Below the pieces are notes generated by a model. It did not search any database. It saw nothing but the letters and a program-made list of their open reading frames with translations, and had not been told where the DNA came from. The position numbers and the translations under genes are program-made. Positions 41,850 through 49,405 of a stretch of DNA of 64,000 bases are shown one piece after another. Source of the stretch: Pseudonocardia sp. ICBG1293 (GTDB lineage: Bacteria; Actinomycetota; Actinomycetes; Mycobacteriales; Pseudonocardiaceae); NCBI RefSeq assembly GCF_020131355.1, contig NZ_JAHLEL010000006.1, forward strand, positions 124,001-188,000, written 5' to 3'. Within the stretch, counting starts at the first letter, position 1, and every line of letters starts with the position of its first letter.

Positions 41850-42766
41850 TGCGGTCCTCCGGGGGCGGTGGCGGTGCGGGGGTCCAGTTCGTGGGCGCGC
41901 TCGGCGAGCACGTCGAGCAGCCGGCCGAGAGCGGGGGAGTCGTCGTCGGTCCGCCAGGCCAGGGCGAGGTCGACGCGCAGCTCGCGGTCCAGGTCGGCGT
42001 AGACGACGCCCTCGGTGCCCAGGGCGCGCACCGACTCGGGCAGCAGCGCGACCCCGGCACCGGCGGCGACGTGGGTGAGCAGGATGGGGGTGTCGCGGGC
42101 CTCGGTGCGGCGCCGCGGGAGGAAGCCGGAGTCCAGGCACCCCTGGGTGGCGACCGAGTCGACCACCGAGCCGGGGGCGCCGTAGGCGACGAAGTCGTCG
42201 CCGCGCAGCTCGGCCAGCGTGACCGTCCCCGCACCGGCGAGCCGGTGGGTGGCGGGCAGCGCCGCGATCAGCCGCTCCTGGGCGATCGGGCGGACCGACA
42301 TCTCCGGGCGCACCACCGGGGGGCGCAGCACCGCGAGGTCGATGCGGCGCTCGTCGAGCGCGTCCTCCTGGGCCGCGGTGAGCAGCCCGGGCAGGAACTG
42401 CAGCGAGACACCCGGCATCCGGCGGGTGGCGACCCGGGCCAGCCGCGGCAGCAGCCGGTAGGCGGCGAGGTCGGTGGCGCCGACGGTCACCACGCCCTCG
42501 GTGCCCGCGGCGACCTGTCCGACGCGCCGCCGGGCGTCCTCGACGCCGGCGAGGATCCGCCGGGCGTCCTCCAGCAGCGAGGCGCCCGCGGGAGTCAGGT
42601 CGACCCGGCGGGTGGTGCGCTCGAACAGGGTGGCGCCGACCTGGCTCTCCAGCTGCCGGATGGCCTGGGAGAGCGGGGACTGGGCCATGTGCAGCCGTTC
42701 GGCGGCGCGGCCGAAGTGCCGCGTCTCGGCGACCGCCACGAAGTAGCGGAGCTGTCGCAGGTCCAT
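41846..42766 (-). CDS. LysR family regulator, CatR/CatM/BenM type
   Basis: 306 residues from ATG 42766. HTH: FVAVAETRHFGRAAERLHMA followed by QSPLSQAIRQLESQVGATLF, the sequence typical of aromatic-degradation LysR proteins. The inducer domain has VGATDLAAYRLLPRLARVAT and AAGAGVALLPESV. It is in the same orientation as catBAC, not divergent as usual. The nearby site ATAC-N7-GTAT between the esterase and monooxygenase genes matches the known CatM/BenM recognition consensus, which supports muconate or benzoate as effector. Confidence 0.9.
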   Translation of the reverse strand: MDLRQLRYFVAVAETRHFGRAAERLHMAQSPLSQAIRQLESQVGATLFERTTRRVDLTPAGASLLEDARRILAGVEDARRRVGQVAAGTEGVVTVGATDLAAYRLLPRLARVATRRMPGVSLQFLPGLLTAAQEDALDERRIDLAVLRPPVVRPEMSVRPIAQERLIAALPATHRLAGAGTVTLAELRGDDFVAYGAPGSVVDSVATQGCLDSGFLPRRRTEARDTPILLTHVAAGAGVALLPESVRALGTEGVVYADLDRELRVDLALAWRTDDDSPALGRLLDVLAERAHELDPRTATAPGGPQ

Positions 42767-42843
42767 GCCTCACCCCCCTCGGTCCCGCCGTGTCACCTCA
42801 CGGTAGGCGGGAGACTATGTCGGCACAAAGACCGGAATACGCG

Positions 42844-42870
42844 CGATCCAGATATCGTGCAGCTGGATCG
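42844..42870. terminator. Inverted repeat between monooxygenase and LysR genes
   Basis: CGATCCAG and CTGGATCG form a perfect 8-bp stem with an 11-nt loop, four bases after the monooxygenase stop. It could attenuate read-through into the lysR-catBAC operon or serve as a regulator site. Confidence 0.45.
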
Positions 42871-42874
42871 GGCC

Positions 42875-44053
42875 TCAGGCGGGCACCGAGCGGGTCCCGG
42901 CCCGTGCGTCGACGCCGTGGATCCAGGTGAGCCACGGGTCCAGACCGGCGAGCCCCGCGTTGCGGGTGTCGGCCTCCGGCCCGTCGGGCAGGTGCAGCAG
43001 CTCGCTGGTGACCAGCGAGCTGCGCTGGATCGACCGGGTCCGAGCCCGGCGCAGACGCTGGTAGCGGTCGAAGACGTCGGTGTGGCCGCCGTCGAGCGCA
43101 CCGGGCGTGGCGAGCAGGTCGGCGAGCACCGCCGCGTCCTCGATGGACTGGTTCGCGCCCTGTCCGTGGTGCGGCAGCATGGTGTGCACCGCGTCGCCGA
43201 GAAGGACGACGCGGCCCCGGGACCAGCGCGTCATCGGGGGCAGCGTGTAGAGCGGCCAGTGCGGGGACTGCGGCACCGTCGTCAGCATCTGCACCACGCC
43301 CGGCGCCCAGCCGTCGAACGCCCGCGCGAGGGTGCCCGGCTCGGTGTCGGTGGGACCGGTCCCGCCGGTCCACGGGTCGGGTCCCTCCAGCACCGCGAAG
43401 AAGTTGACCTGTTCGGCGTGCGGGCCGATCGCGTAGTGGAGCACGTGCGCGTCCGGGCCCATCCAGAACTGGATCGCGCCGGGGTCGGGCAGCAGCGGGA
43501 CGTCGGCGACGTCGACGATCCCGCGGAAGGCCGAGGTCCCGGTGTAGCGCGGGTGCGCGCCGGGGTCGACGACGGAGCGGACGCGGGAGTGCACGCCGTC
43601 CGCGCCCACCACGACCGCGCCGCGCAGCTGCTCGCCGGAGGCGAGGACGACGGTGCCGTCCGGGTCGACGGCGGTGACCTCGCAGCCGAGGCGGACCATC
43701 CCGTCCGGACAGGCCCCGGCCAGGACCCGCTGGAACTCGGCCCGGTGGATGCCCAGGTAGGGGGCGCCGAACCGGCGCCGGTAGCTGCCGTCGGAGCCGA
43801 CTGGGAACGCGGTCACCCGCTCGTCGTCGCGCCAGCCGCGGTGGATCAGCTCGGTCGGCTGGGCCGAGACCTCCTCCAGCTCGCCCAGCAGGCCGAGCTC
43901 GTCCAGCGGACGCAGCCCGTTCGCCGACAGTGCGACGGCCGCGCCGACCTCGCGCAGCTCGGCCGCCCGCTCGAGCACGGTGACCCGGACGCCGCGGGCG
44001 TGCAGCGAGAGGCCCCCGATCCCGGCACCGACGATCACCACTGATTCGTCCAT
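42875..44053 (-). CDS. FAD-dependent aromatic monooxygenase, salicylate-hydroxylase-like
   Basis: 392 residues from ATG 44053. Features of group A flavoprotein hydroxylases: N-terminal VVIVGAGIGGL, VGADGVHSRVR (DG motif) and GRVVLLGDAVHTMLPHHGQG then ANQSIEDAAVLADLL (GD motif). Salicylate 1-monooxygenase and 3-hydroxybenzoate 6-hydroxylase are the nearest characterised types; next to catBAC the salicylate-to-catechol reaction is the natural reading (inference). Oddity: after GAGIGGLS the chain goes straight to LHARGVRV, lacking about five residues of the usual Rossmann helix, which may impair FAD binding. Confidence 0.82.
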   Translation of the reverse strand: MDESVVIVGAGIGGLSLHARGVRVTVLERAAELREVGAAVALSANGLRPLDELGLLGELEEVSAQPTELIHRGWRDDERVTAFPVGSDGSYRRRFGAPYLGIHRAEFQRVLAGACPDGMVRLGCEVTAVDPDGTVVLASGEQLRGAVVVGADGVHSRVRSVVDPGAHPRYTGTSAFRGIVDVADVPLLPDPGAIQFWMGPDAHVLHYAIGPHAEQVNFFAVLEGPDPWTGGTGPTDTEPGTLARAFDGWAPGVVQMLTTVPQSPHWPLYTLPPMTRWSRGRVVLLGDAVHTMLPHHGQGANQSIEDAAVLADLLATPGALDGGHTDVFDRYQRLRRARTRSIQRSSLVTSELLHLPDGPEADTRNAGLAGLDPWLTWIHGVDARAGTRSVPA

Positions 44054-44071
44054 ACTCTGATCCTGACACGG

Positions 44072-44086
44072 ATACCGAGGGGGTAT
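44072..44086. promoter_or_regulatory. LysR box ATAC-N7-GTAT in the salicylate/catechol divergon
   Basis: ATAC-CGAGGGG-GTAT is a perfect inverted repeat with T-N11-A, identical to the consensus recognised by CatM and BenM. It lies 19 bp upstream of the monooxygenase start and 133 bp from the divergent esterase. Confidence 0.7.
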
Positions 44087-44218
44087 TCCTCTACGGATCG
44101 TCTCAGTCGGGACCCCTTTCGGCTCGACCCCGTCGGCCCCTTCTCCGGGCTCCGCGGGTCCGCCACGCTCACCCGGCCGGGGCCGTCGCCCCGCGCCGAT
44201 CTCGACGAGGAGTGAGCG

Positions 44219-44935
44219 ATGAGCGAGACGTTCGTGCTGGTGACCGGCGCCTGGCACGGGGGCTGGGCCTGGCGCCCGGTCGCCGAGCGGCTGCGTGCGG
44301 CGGGACACCGCGTCCTGACCCCCACCCTGCCGGGGCTCCACGACGGTGACGACCCGACCCGCTACCACCTGTCCGACACCGTGGACGCGGTCGTCGAGCT
44401 GATCGAGTCGGCGGACCTGACCGACGTGACGCTGGTCGGGCACAGCTGGGGCGGCTACGTGATCACCGGTGCGGCGCACCGGGTCGCGGCACGGCTGCGC
44501 AAGCTCGTCTACTGGAGCGCCTTCGTACCCGCGGCCGGCCGCTCGCTCGACGACGAGGTGCCACCGTCCTACCGGGAGCTGTTCGCGGCCCAGGCCTCGA
44601 AGTCGGGGAACAACTCGGTCGCGCTGCCGTTCGAGGTGTGGCAGGGCGCGTTCATGAACGACGCCGACGAACCGGTCCAGCGCCTGGTGCACGAACTGCT
44701 GGTGCCGCAGCCGATGCAGTACTTCACCGAGACCGTCGAGCCGATCGACCCCGCGACCCTGGGGGTGCCGGTCGCCTACGTGCTCTCCACCGACGACCTC
44801 GCGCTCCCGCCCGGCGAGTACGGCTGGGACCGCTTCGCCGCCCGGCTCGGGGTCACCCCGGTGCGCGCACCCGGGAGCCACGAGGGCTGCTTCACCGCCC
44901 CCGACGGGCTGGCCGAGGCCCTGCTGAAGGCCTGA
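44219..44935 (+). CDS. Alpha/beta hydrolase, SABP2/methyl-ester esterase-like
   Basis: 238 residues from ATG 44219 with GAGGAG upstream. The opening FVLVTGAWHGGWAWRPVAER resembles plant methylsalicylate esterase SABP2 and its bacterial relatives; the nucleophile elbow is VGHSWGGYV, the acid is probably in STDDLAL and the His in PGSHEGCF. It would hydrolyse an aromatic or short-chain ester. Divergent from a salicylate-hydroxylase-like gene with a shared LysR box, so release of salicylate from an ester is an attractive role. Confidence 0.82.
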   Translation: MSETFVLVTGAWHGGWAWRPVAERLRAAGHRVLTPTLPGLHDGDDPTRYHLSDTVDAVVELIESADLTDVTLVGHSWGGYVITGAAHRVAARLRKLVYWSAFVPAAGRSLDDEVPPSYRELFAAQASKSGNNSVALPFEVWQGAFMNDADEPVQRLVHELLVPQPMQYFTETVEPIDPATLGVPVAYVLSTDDLALPPGEYGWDRFAARLGVTPVRAPGSHEGCFTAPDGLAEALLKA

Positions 44936-44993
44936 TCCCCGCCGCCGCACCGCGTCGGCCCGTCCCTCGCCGGCGCACCGCGCCCGCCCTGGA

Positions 44994-45096
44994 CCCGGCG
45001 TTGCGCACCGCGTCCGACCCGGCCCGGCGTTGCGCACCGCGCCGGCCCCGGCCCGGCGTTGCGCACCGCGCCCGCTCGGCCCCCGGCGTTGCGCAC
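44994..45096. repeat. Four tandem copies of CCCGGCGTTGCGCAC, period 29-30 bp
   Basis: Copies start at 44994, 45023, 45052 and 45082 (spacing 29, 29, 30), with most continuing CGCG. The intervening 14-15 bp differ. No CDS covers them. The last copy runs directly into the left arm of the large hairpin. Confidence 0.8.
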
Positions 45097-45144
45097 GAAC
45101 GGGCCCTTCGTACGAAAGGTTCGTACGAAGGGCCCGTTCGTGCG
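45092..45144. terminator. Perfect 25-bp stem hairpin between convergent genes
   Basis: Arms 45092-45116 and 45120-45144 are exact reverse complements with a 3-nt loop (AGG). It lies between the esterase stop (44935) and the stop of the secreted hydrolase (45154). A bidirectional terminator is the simplest role, although the stem is far longer than necessary. Confidence 0.75.
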
Positions 45145-45153
45145 GGGCCGGGG

Positions 45154-47628
45154 TCAGCCGGTGGGGGACTCCTGGGCGTCGTCACCCGGGGCGGGGTCCT
45201 GGCCGAGCTGGTTCGGCGGGAACCGCAGGGGCGGGAGCTGCTGCAGCGGGGCCTGCGGGGCGTTGCCCAGCTCCGCGGGCACGGGGGCGCCCTGCAGCGG
45301 GTTGCCCAGCGGCTCCAGCGGGTCGGCCGGGGCGAACGTGGCCGGCCTGGCCAGACCGCCGGAGTCGGTGCCGTCGAAGGACTCGGTCCGGTCGCAGCCG
45401 TCGAGCATGACGGTCAGCGGGCCGTCGGTCCGTACGTCGAGCCGGGCGTCGCAGCCGACGCCGGCCCGCTCGGGGTCGGCCGTCACCGTCCCGACGCCGG
45501 CCGAGCGGATCTCCAGCACGTTCTCCGCGTCGGCGTCCACCGGCTCGTCGAGGTGGCGGAACTCCCGCAGGTACGGGTTGACCGGGGAGAACGTCCCCTC
45601 GGTCTGCCCGAGCTCGGACCCGGCGGCGGGGACCGGTGCGGCGTCCCGGCTCTGGCCACGGGTGATCACGTCGACCGCGCCGAGCTCGGCGGGGTCACGG
45701 CTCTGGATGCCGGACAGCCAGTAGGCGTGGTCGCCGACGAGGCCGGCCTGCGGGTCGACCGCGCGACGTTCGTCGCCGAGCCACTCGGTCGCGAGGTCCC
45801 ACATGCCGTTCTTGCACATCACCAGGTGCTCGGCGCCGAGCCCGACGTGGCTGATGAACTCGTAGTCGTAGTCCCCGGACCGGTAGAGGTCCGCGCGCTC
45901 GCGGGTGATGTTGTACGGGATGAAGTCGTCGTTGACGCCCGCCCACTCCATCACCGGCTGGTTGCGACGGCTGGGCAGCAGCTCGGAGATCTTCGAGCCC
46001 GGCTCGTGCGTGGTGACGGTGTCGATCCCGGCGGTCTCGGCGACCTCGTCGGCCACCCCGTTCACGCCCGGCAGCGACGGCGCGACGTTGAGCCCGTCGC
46101 AGATGAACGCCTTGCTGAACACGTCGGGGAAGGTCAGGGACAGCTTGTTCGCGGTGTAGGCGCCGGAGGAGAAGCCGCCCATCGCGGTGCGCTCGCGGTC
46201 GAGGTCGTAGTGGCGGCGGGCGTCGGCCAGCGCCTCGAAGACGATCGCGCCGCCCTCGCCGTAGCCCCAGTTGTCGGCGCCGCGGAAGTCGACGTCGATC
46301 ACCATCGTGGGGTCGCCCGGCCGGTCGGCGAACTGGCGGTACAGGTCGCGGTCACCGGCGACGTCGTCGCCGGGACGGAGCGCGTAGCCCTGGGTCCACA
46401 CCATCGAGGCGTAGCCGTCGGACGGCGCGGGGGCCTCGGGGACGTAGACCATGTAGCGCTGCATCCGGCCCGGCAGGTCGGGGACGCAGTCGTCGCGGCA
46501 GGGGTAGCCGAACGACAGGCTCGGCCGCTGGTCACCGGAGCCCTCGCCGGAGCCGGTGGCGATGCCGCCCTGCTGCAGGCCGGTGCCCGGTGCGGGGCCG
46601 CCCGGGTCGGACGGCAGGCGCCTGCCCTGCTCCTTCTCGGAGTGCGAGGCGAACACGCGGGTCTGGTAGCCCGAGGTGGGGACGCCGGACTCGTCGTCGG
46701 CCCCGGCGCGGAGCCTGCCGAAGTCGACGTCGGCGGAGAACGCGGAGAGGTCGCCGTCCGCGATCGCGCGCTTCTGGTCGTTGTTGCGGTAGGGCGCCTC
46801 GAAGGGCTCCTGGAAACGGAACGCCGCGTCGAAGAACGCCGACGGCGTCGGGTCCCCGACCACCGCGCCGCCCGGGTGCGTCCGGTCGGCGGTGGTCTGC
46901 GGGACGAGGTAGGCATCGGCATCGCGGTCCCACAGCCCGGCTGCGGCGGCGATGCGCTGCGTACCGTCCGCGGGGTCCCAGGCGGAGCGCGGGACCCGGA
47001 TCTCGACCTGGCGCCGCTCGACGTCGACCCGCACCTGCGGTGCGTCGGACAGGGTCTGCCCGGTGGCCGCGTCGGTGATGTCGCCGGACTCGCCGTGAAC
47101 GGTCACGAACCGCTCGGCGGGCAGCACGGTGTTCGCGCCGTGCGGGGCCTCGCGCGGGGTGTCCGAGCTCCCGAGCGCCAGGGTCAGGCCCAGCAGCCCG
47201 GGGTCGGTCATCGTGTTCATCGTGACCCGGAACGCGGTCGCGTCGTCCTGCGGCTTCGCGCGGACCTCGAGGATGTCCGCCGCGTTGCGCCGGTAGGCGG
47301 CGTCCTCGGGGTAGGTGTAGTTGCGGAGCAGGGTGTCGTTGGGCCAGCGGTACTGGTTGCCCCCGCCCTCGTCGTCGTAGACGCAGCCCTGGTGCACGTA
47401 CTCGCCCTGCCGGTAGGCGCTGGTCATGCAGATCCCGATCGGGTCGGCGGACCAGATGCCGGTGTTCTGCAGCTGAGGAGCGTCGACGGCGGGAGCGCGC
47501 AGCAGCTCGGGGCCCGCCGTGTCCGCCCGCCCCTCCGGCGCCGCGAGCGCCGCACCGGCGCCGACCGCCGCGCCGGCGAGCAGGCCGGCGACGACGAGCG
47601 CGACACCGGCTCGCTTCGTCTTCTTCAT
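45154..47628 (-). CDS. Large secreted alpha/beta hydrolase (glucodextranase C-domain-like plus esterase domain)
   Basis: 824 residues from ATG 47628. A Sec signal peptide (KKTKRAGVALVVAGLLAGAA, cleavage near ALA) is followed by a beta-rich N-terminal region (IWSADPIGICMTSAYRQGEY, RVTMNTMTDPGLLGLTLALG) resembling C-terminal-binding modules of glucodextranase-type proteins. The catalytic domain begins at about 390 with RYMVYVPEAP, has a nucleophile in MGGFSSGAYTANKLSL, and a probable His in GLGAEHLVM. It may be an exported esterase or peptidase acting on a polymer; substrate unknown. A proline-rich tail ends the protein. Confidence 0.78.
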   Translation of the reverse strand: MKKTKRAGVALVVAGLLAGAAVGAGAALAAPEGRADTAGPELLRAPAVDAPQLQNTGIWSADPIGICMTSAYRQGEYVHQGCVYDDEGGGNQYRWPNDTLLRNYTYPEDAAYRRNAADILEVRAKPQDDATAFRVTMNTMTDPGLLGLTLALGSSDTPREAPHGANTVLPAERFVTVHGESGDITDAATGQTLSDAPQVRVDVERRQVEIRVPRSAWDPADGTQRIAAAAGLWDRDADAYLVPQTTADRTHPGGAVVGDPTPSAFFDAAFRFQEPFEAPYRNNDQKRAIADGDLSAFSADVDFGRLRAGADDESGVPTSGYQTRVFASHSEKEQGRRLPSDPGGPAPGTGLQQGGIATGSGEGSGDQRPSLSFGYPCRDDCVPDLPGRMQRYMVYVPEAPAPSDGYASMVWTQGYALRPGDDVAGDRDLYRQFADRPGDPTMVIDVDFRGADNWGYGEGGAIVFEALADARRHYDLDRERTAMGGFSSGAYTANKLSLTFPDVFSKAFICDGLNVAPSLPGVNGVADEVAETAGIDTVTTHEPGSKISELLPSRRNQPVMEWAGVNDDFIPYNITRERADLYRSGDYDYEFISHVGLGAEHLVMCKNGMWDLATEWLGDERRAVDPQAGLVGDHAYWLSGIQSRDPAELGAVDVITRGQSRDAAPVPAAGSELGQTEGTFSPVNPYLREFRHLDEPVDADAENVLEIRSAGVGTVTADPERAGVGCDARLDVRTDGPLTVMLDGCDRTESFDGTDSGGLARPATFAPADPLEPLGNPLQGAPVPAELGNAPQAPLQQLPPLRFPPNQLGQDPAPGDDAQESPTG

Positions 47629-47747
47629 CTGGGGGAGCCCTTCACCGGCGCCGCCCGGTCGCGCCTCGTCGCGCGACGGGGTTCGAGCGGCCCCGTTTCC
47701 CCCTCAACTGATCCACCACGACCGCGGTGACGTGCGAGGACGACTTA

Positions 47748-47868
47748 GAGGTCATTTCAGAACGAGGTCGACGTGTCTGTTGTAGACGACAAGCGGCTAT
47801 CTGACCTGCCGTTTGATCTGTCGTCGAGGGGTCAATGGAAACTCGACAAGTCGTTCTGAAACGACCTC
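47748..47868 (+). repeat. MITE copy 3 (121 bp)
   Basis: Identical to copy 1 and to the reverse complement of copy 2, with TTA duplications on both sides (47745-47747 and 47869-47871). It sits 97 bp upstream of the TetR-MarR fusion gene, 8 kb from the IS array, showing independent transposition. Confidence 0.9.
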
Positions 47869-47885
47869 TTAGTGTTAGCCCGAAT

Positions 47886-47900
47886 GGACTAGGATGGTCC
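47886..47900 (+). promoter_or_regulatory. Putative -10 box inside an inverted repeat upstream of the fusion regulator
   Basis: GGAC-TAGGATG-GTCC encloses a -10-like TAGGAT (47890-47895). The expected -35 position (about 47867-47872) falls on the end of MITE copy 3. The GGAC/GTCC arms could be an autoregulatory operator. Confidence 0.4.
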
Positions 47901-47964
47901 GGGTCTGGAAGTGACGAAGATGATTCTCCTGGTGTAGAAAAAAGACCTACTGCGAGGAGTGGCC

Positions 47965-49233
47965 GTGCCGAAGCGGGTGGACCACGAGCGGCGCCGGGGC
48001 GAGATCGCCGACGCGGCCTGGCGGCTCATCGGCGAGGGCGGCCCCGAGTCGCTCACCCTGCGGGAGGTCAGCGTCGCGCTGGGCGTCGCCCCCGGGGCGC
48101 CGGCGCACTACTTCGACGGCCGTGCCGCGATCGTCGAGCACGCGTTCCGCCGAGCTCTCGACCGGGTCGACGCCCGGGTGGCCCGGCGTACCGCCGCGCT
48201 GTCCGGGACGGCGGCGCTGCGGGTGTTCTGCGAGGAGGTCACCGCGCACGCCGGGGTCCCGTTCGCCCGGGTCGCGGCGTCCGGGCCGGAGCCGGCCGCG
48301 GTCCTGGCCGAGGCGACCGCGCGGTGGCGGGTCCGGCTGGCTACCCGGCTGGACGAGGGCCGCCGGGCCGGCGAGGTCGTCGTCGGAGTCCGGGACGAGG
48401 TGCTCGTGGAGCAGCTGCTGGCACTGCTGCACGGTCTGCAGGCGCTGGCGCCCCCGGGTGCCGGGACGGTGGACGCGGCGCGGGGGCCCGGGGGAGCGGA
48501 CGCGGCACCGGCACCGGCGGAGGTTATCTCGGCGTTCCTCGGGGGGCTCGGTGGAGCGGCCCGGAGCGGGACCGCGCGCCCGGACGGGGCGGGCACGGGG
48601 GCGGTGCCGCGGTCGCCGGACCGGACGGCGGCCGCACCGGGCGGTGCGGGTGCCGGCGGCGCCGGGGAGGTCGTCGGGCCGGACGGGGGCACGGTGGGTG
48701 CCGCGCCGGGGGGCCGCGCGGACGGCTTCCTCGCGCTCACCGACGTCGCGCTCACCCGCACCGGCGAGCGTCTGCCCGGCACCGACCGCGCGGCGATGGC
48801 GCTCGTGCTGAACCTGCACCGGATCGCCGGCTCCCTGGTGTACGACCTGGAGTCGACCGTGCACCGCCCCGCCGGGTGGAGCTGGTCGGCGTTCCGGCTG
48901 CTGTTCACGCTGTGGGTGGCGGGCGGGCAGGAGGCGGGCCGGGCGGCGGAGCTGTGCGGGATGAGCCGGGCGGCCGTGTCCAGCCTGGCCAACACCCTGG
49001 CCGCGGCGGAGCTGGTCCGCCGCAGTCCCGCCGCCGGTGACCGGCGGGCCGTCCAGCTGTCGCTGACCGACGCCGGGACCGCTCGGCTCGTCACCGCGTT
49101 CGGCCGCCACAACCGTCGTGAGTCGCAGTGGGCCGCGCTGCTCGACACCGACGACCTCGCGGCCCTGAACGCCCTGCTCGTCCGCCTCGCCCGCGCCGCA
49201 CACCGGGCGGACTGGATCAACCGGCGGACCTGA
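47965..49233 (+). CDS. TetR-MarR fusion transcriptional regulator
   Basis: 422 residues from GTG 47965 (GAGGAG five bases upstream; GTG 47959 also in frame). Residues 1-165 are a TetR repressor: ERRRGEIADAAWRLIGEGGP, helix-turn-helix LTLREVSVALGVAPGAPAHY with FDGRAAIVEHAF, and a helical ligand domain. About 90 residues of Gly/Ala/Pro-rich linker follow. Residues about 255-422 are a MarR domain with winged helix FRLLFTLWVAGGQEAGRAAE, LCGMSRAAVSSLANTLAAAE, LVRRSPAAGDRRAVQLSLTD. Two full DNA-binding modules in one chain are rare. It precedes an aromatic (homogentisate) module and may sense its substrate. Confidence 0.85.
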   Translation: MPKRVDHERRRGEIADAAWRLIGEGGPESLTLREVSVALGVAPGAPAHYFDGRAAIVEHAFRRALDRVDARVARRTAALSGTAALRVFCEEVTAHAGVPFARVAASGPEPAAVLAEATARWRVRLATRLDEGRRAGEVVVGVRDEVLVEQLLALLHGLQALAPPGAGTVDAARGPGGADAAPAPAEVISAFLGGLGGAARSGTARPDGAGTGAVPRSPDRTAAAPGGAGAGGAGEVVGPDGGTVGAAPGGRADGFLALTDVALTRTGERLPGTDRAAMALVLNLHRIAGSLVYDLESTVHRPAGWSWSAFRLLFTLWVAGGQEAGRAAELCGMSRAAVSSLANTLAAAELVRRSPAAGDRRAVQLSLTDAGTARLVTAFGRHNRRESQWAALLDTDDLAALNALLVRLARAAHRADWINRRT

Positions 49234-49306
49234 GCCGCTCGGCGCACACCGCCGGAGCGGCCCTGGCGCCGTGACACGCGGCCCTCTAGCGTCCCGGACA
49301 AGTGCT

Positions 49307-49317
49307 TCAACCTTTGA
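49307..49317. promoter_or_regulatory. Possible MarR-type site upstream of MBL gene
   Basis: TCAA-CCT-TTGA within an AT-richer patch (about 49300-49320) resembles the TTCAA/TTGAA half sites of MarR proteins. It lies 89 bp before the MBL start. Short and weak on its own. Confidence 0.3.
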
Positions 49318-49405
49318 TCGTCCGCGTACCCGGCCGGTCGGAGGTCCCGACGACGGGACGCCACGGTCGCCGCCCCGTCTCCCGGCTCCCGAGAGGACAC
49401 CCGCC

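Noticed and set aside
44994..45096. Possible CRISPR array
   Set aside because: Repeat units are only 15-19 bp with 14-15-bp intervals, shorter than CRISPR repeat-spacer units, and no cas genes are present. Better described as a tandem repeat beside a hairpin.
44638..47730. Plus-strand frame of about 1000 codons opposite the secreted hydrolase
   Set aside because: Antisense shadow. The minus strand has a signal peptide and GGFSSGAY nucleophile motif; the plus-strand product has biased composition.
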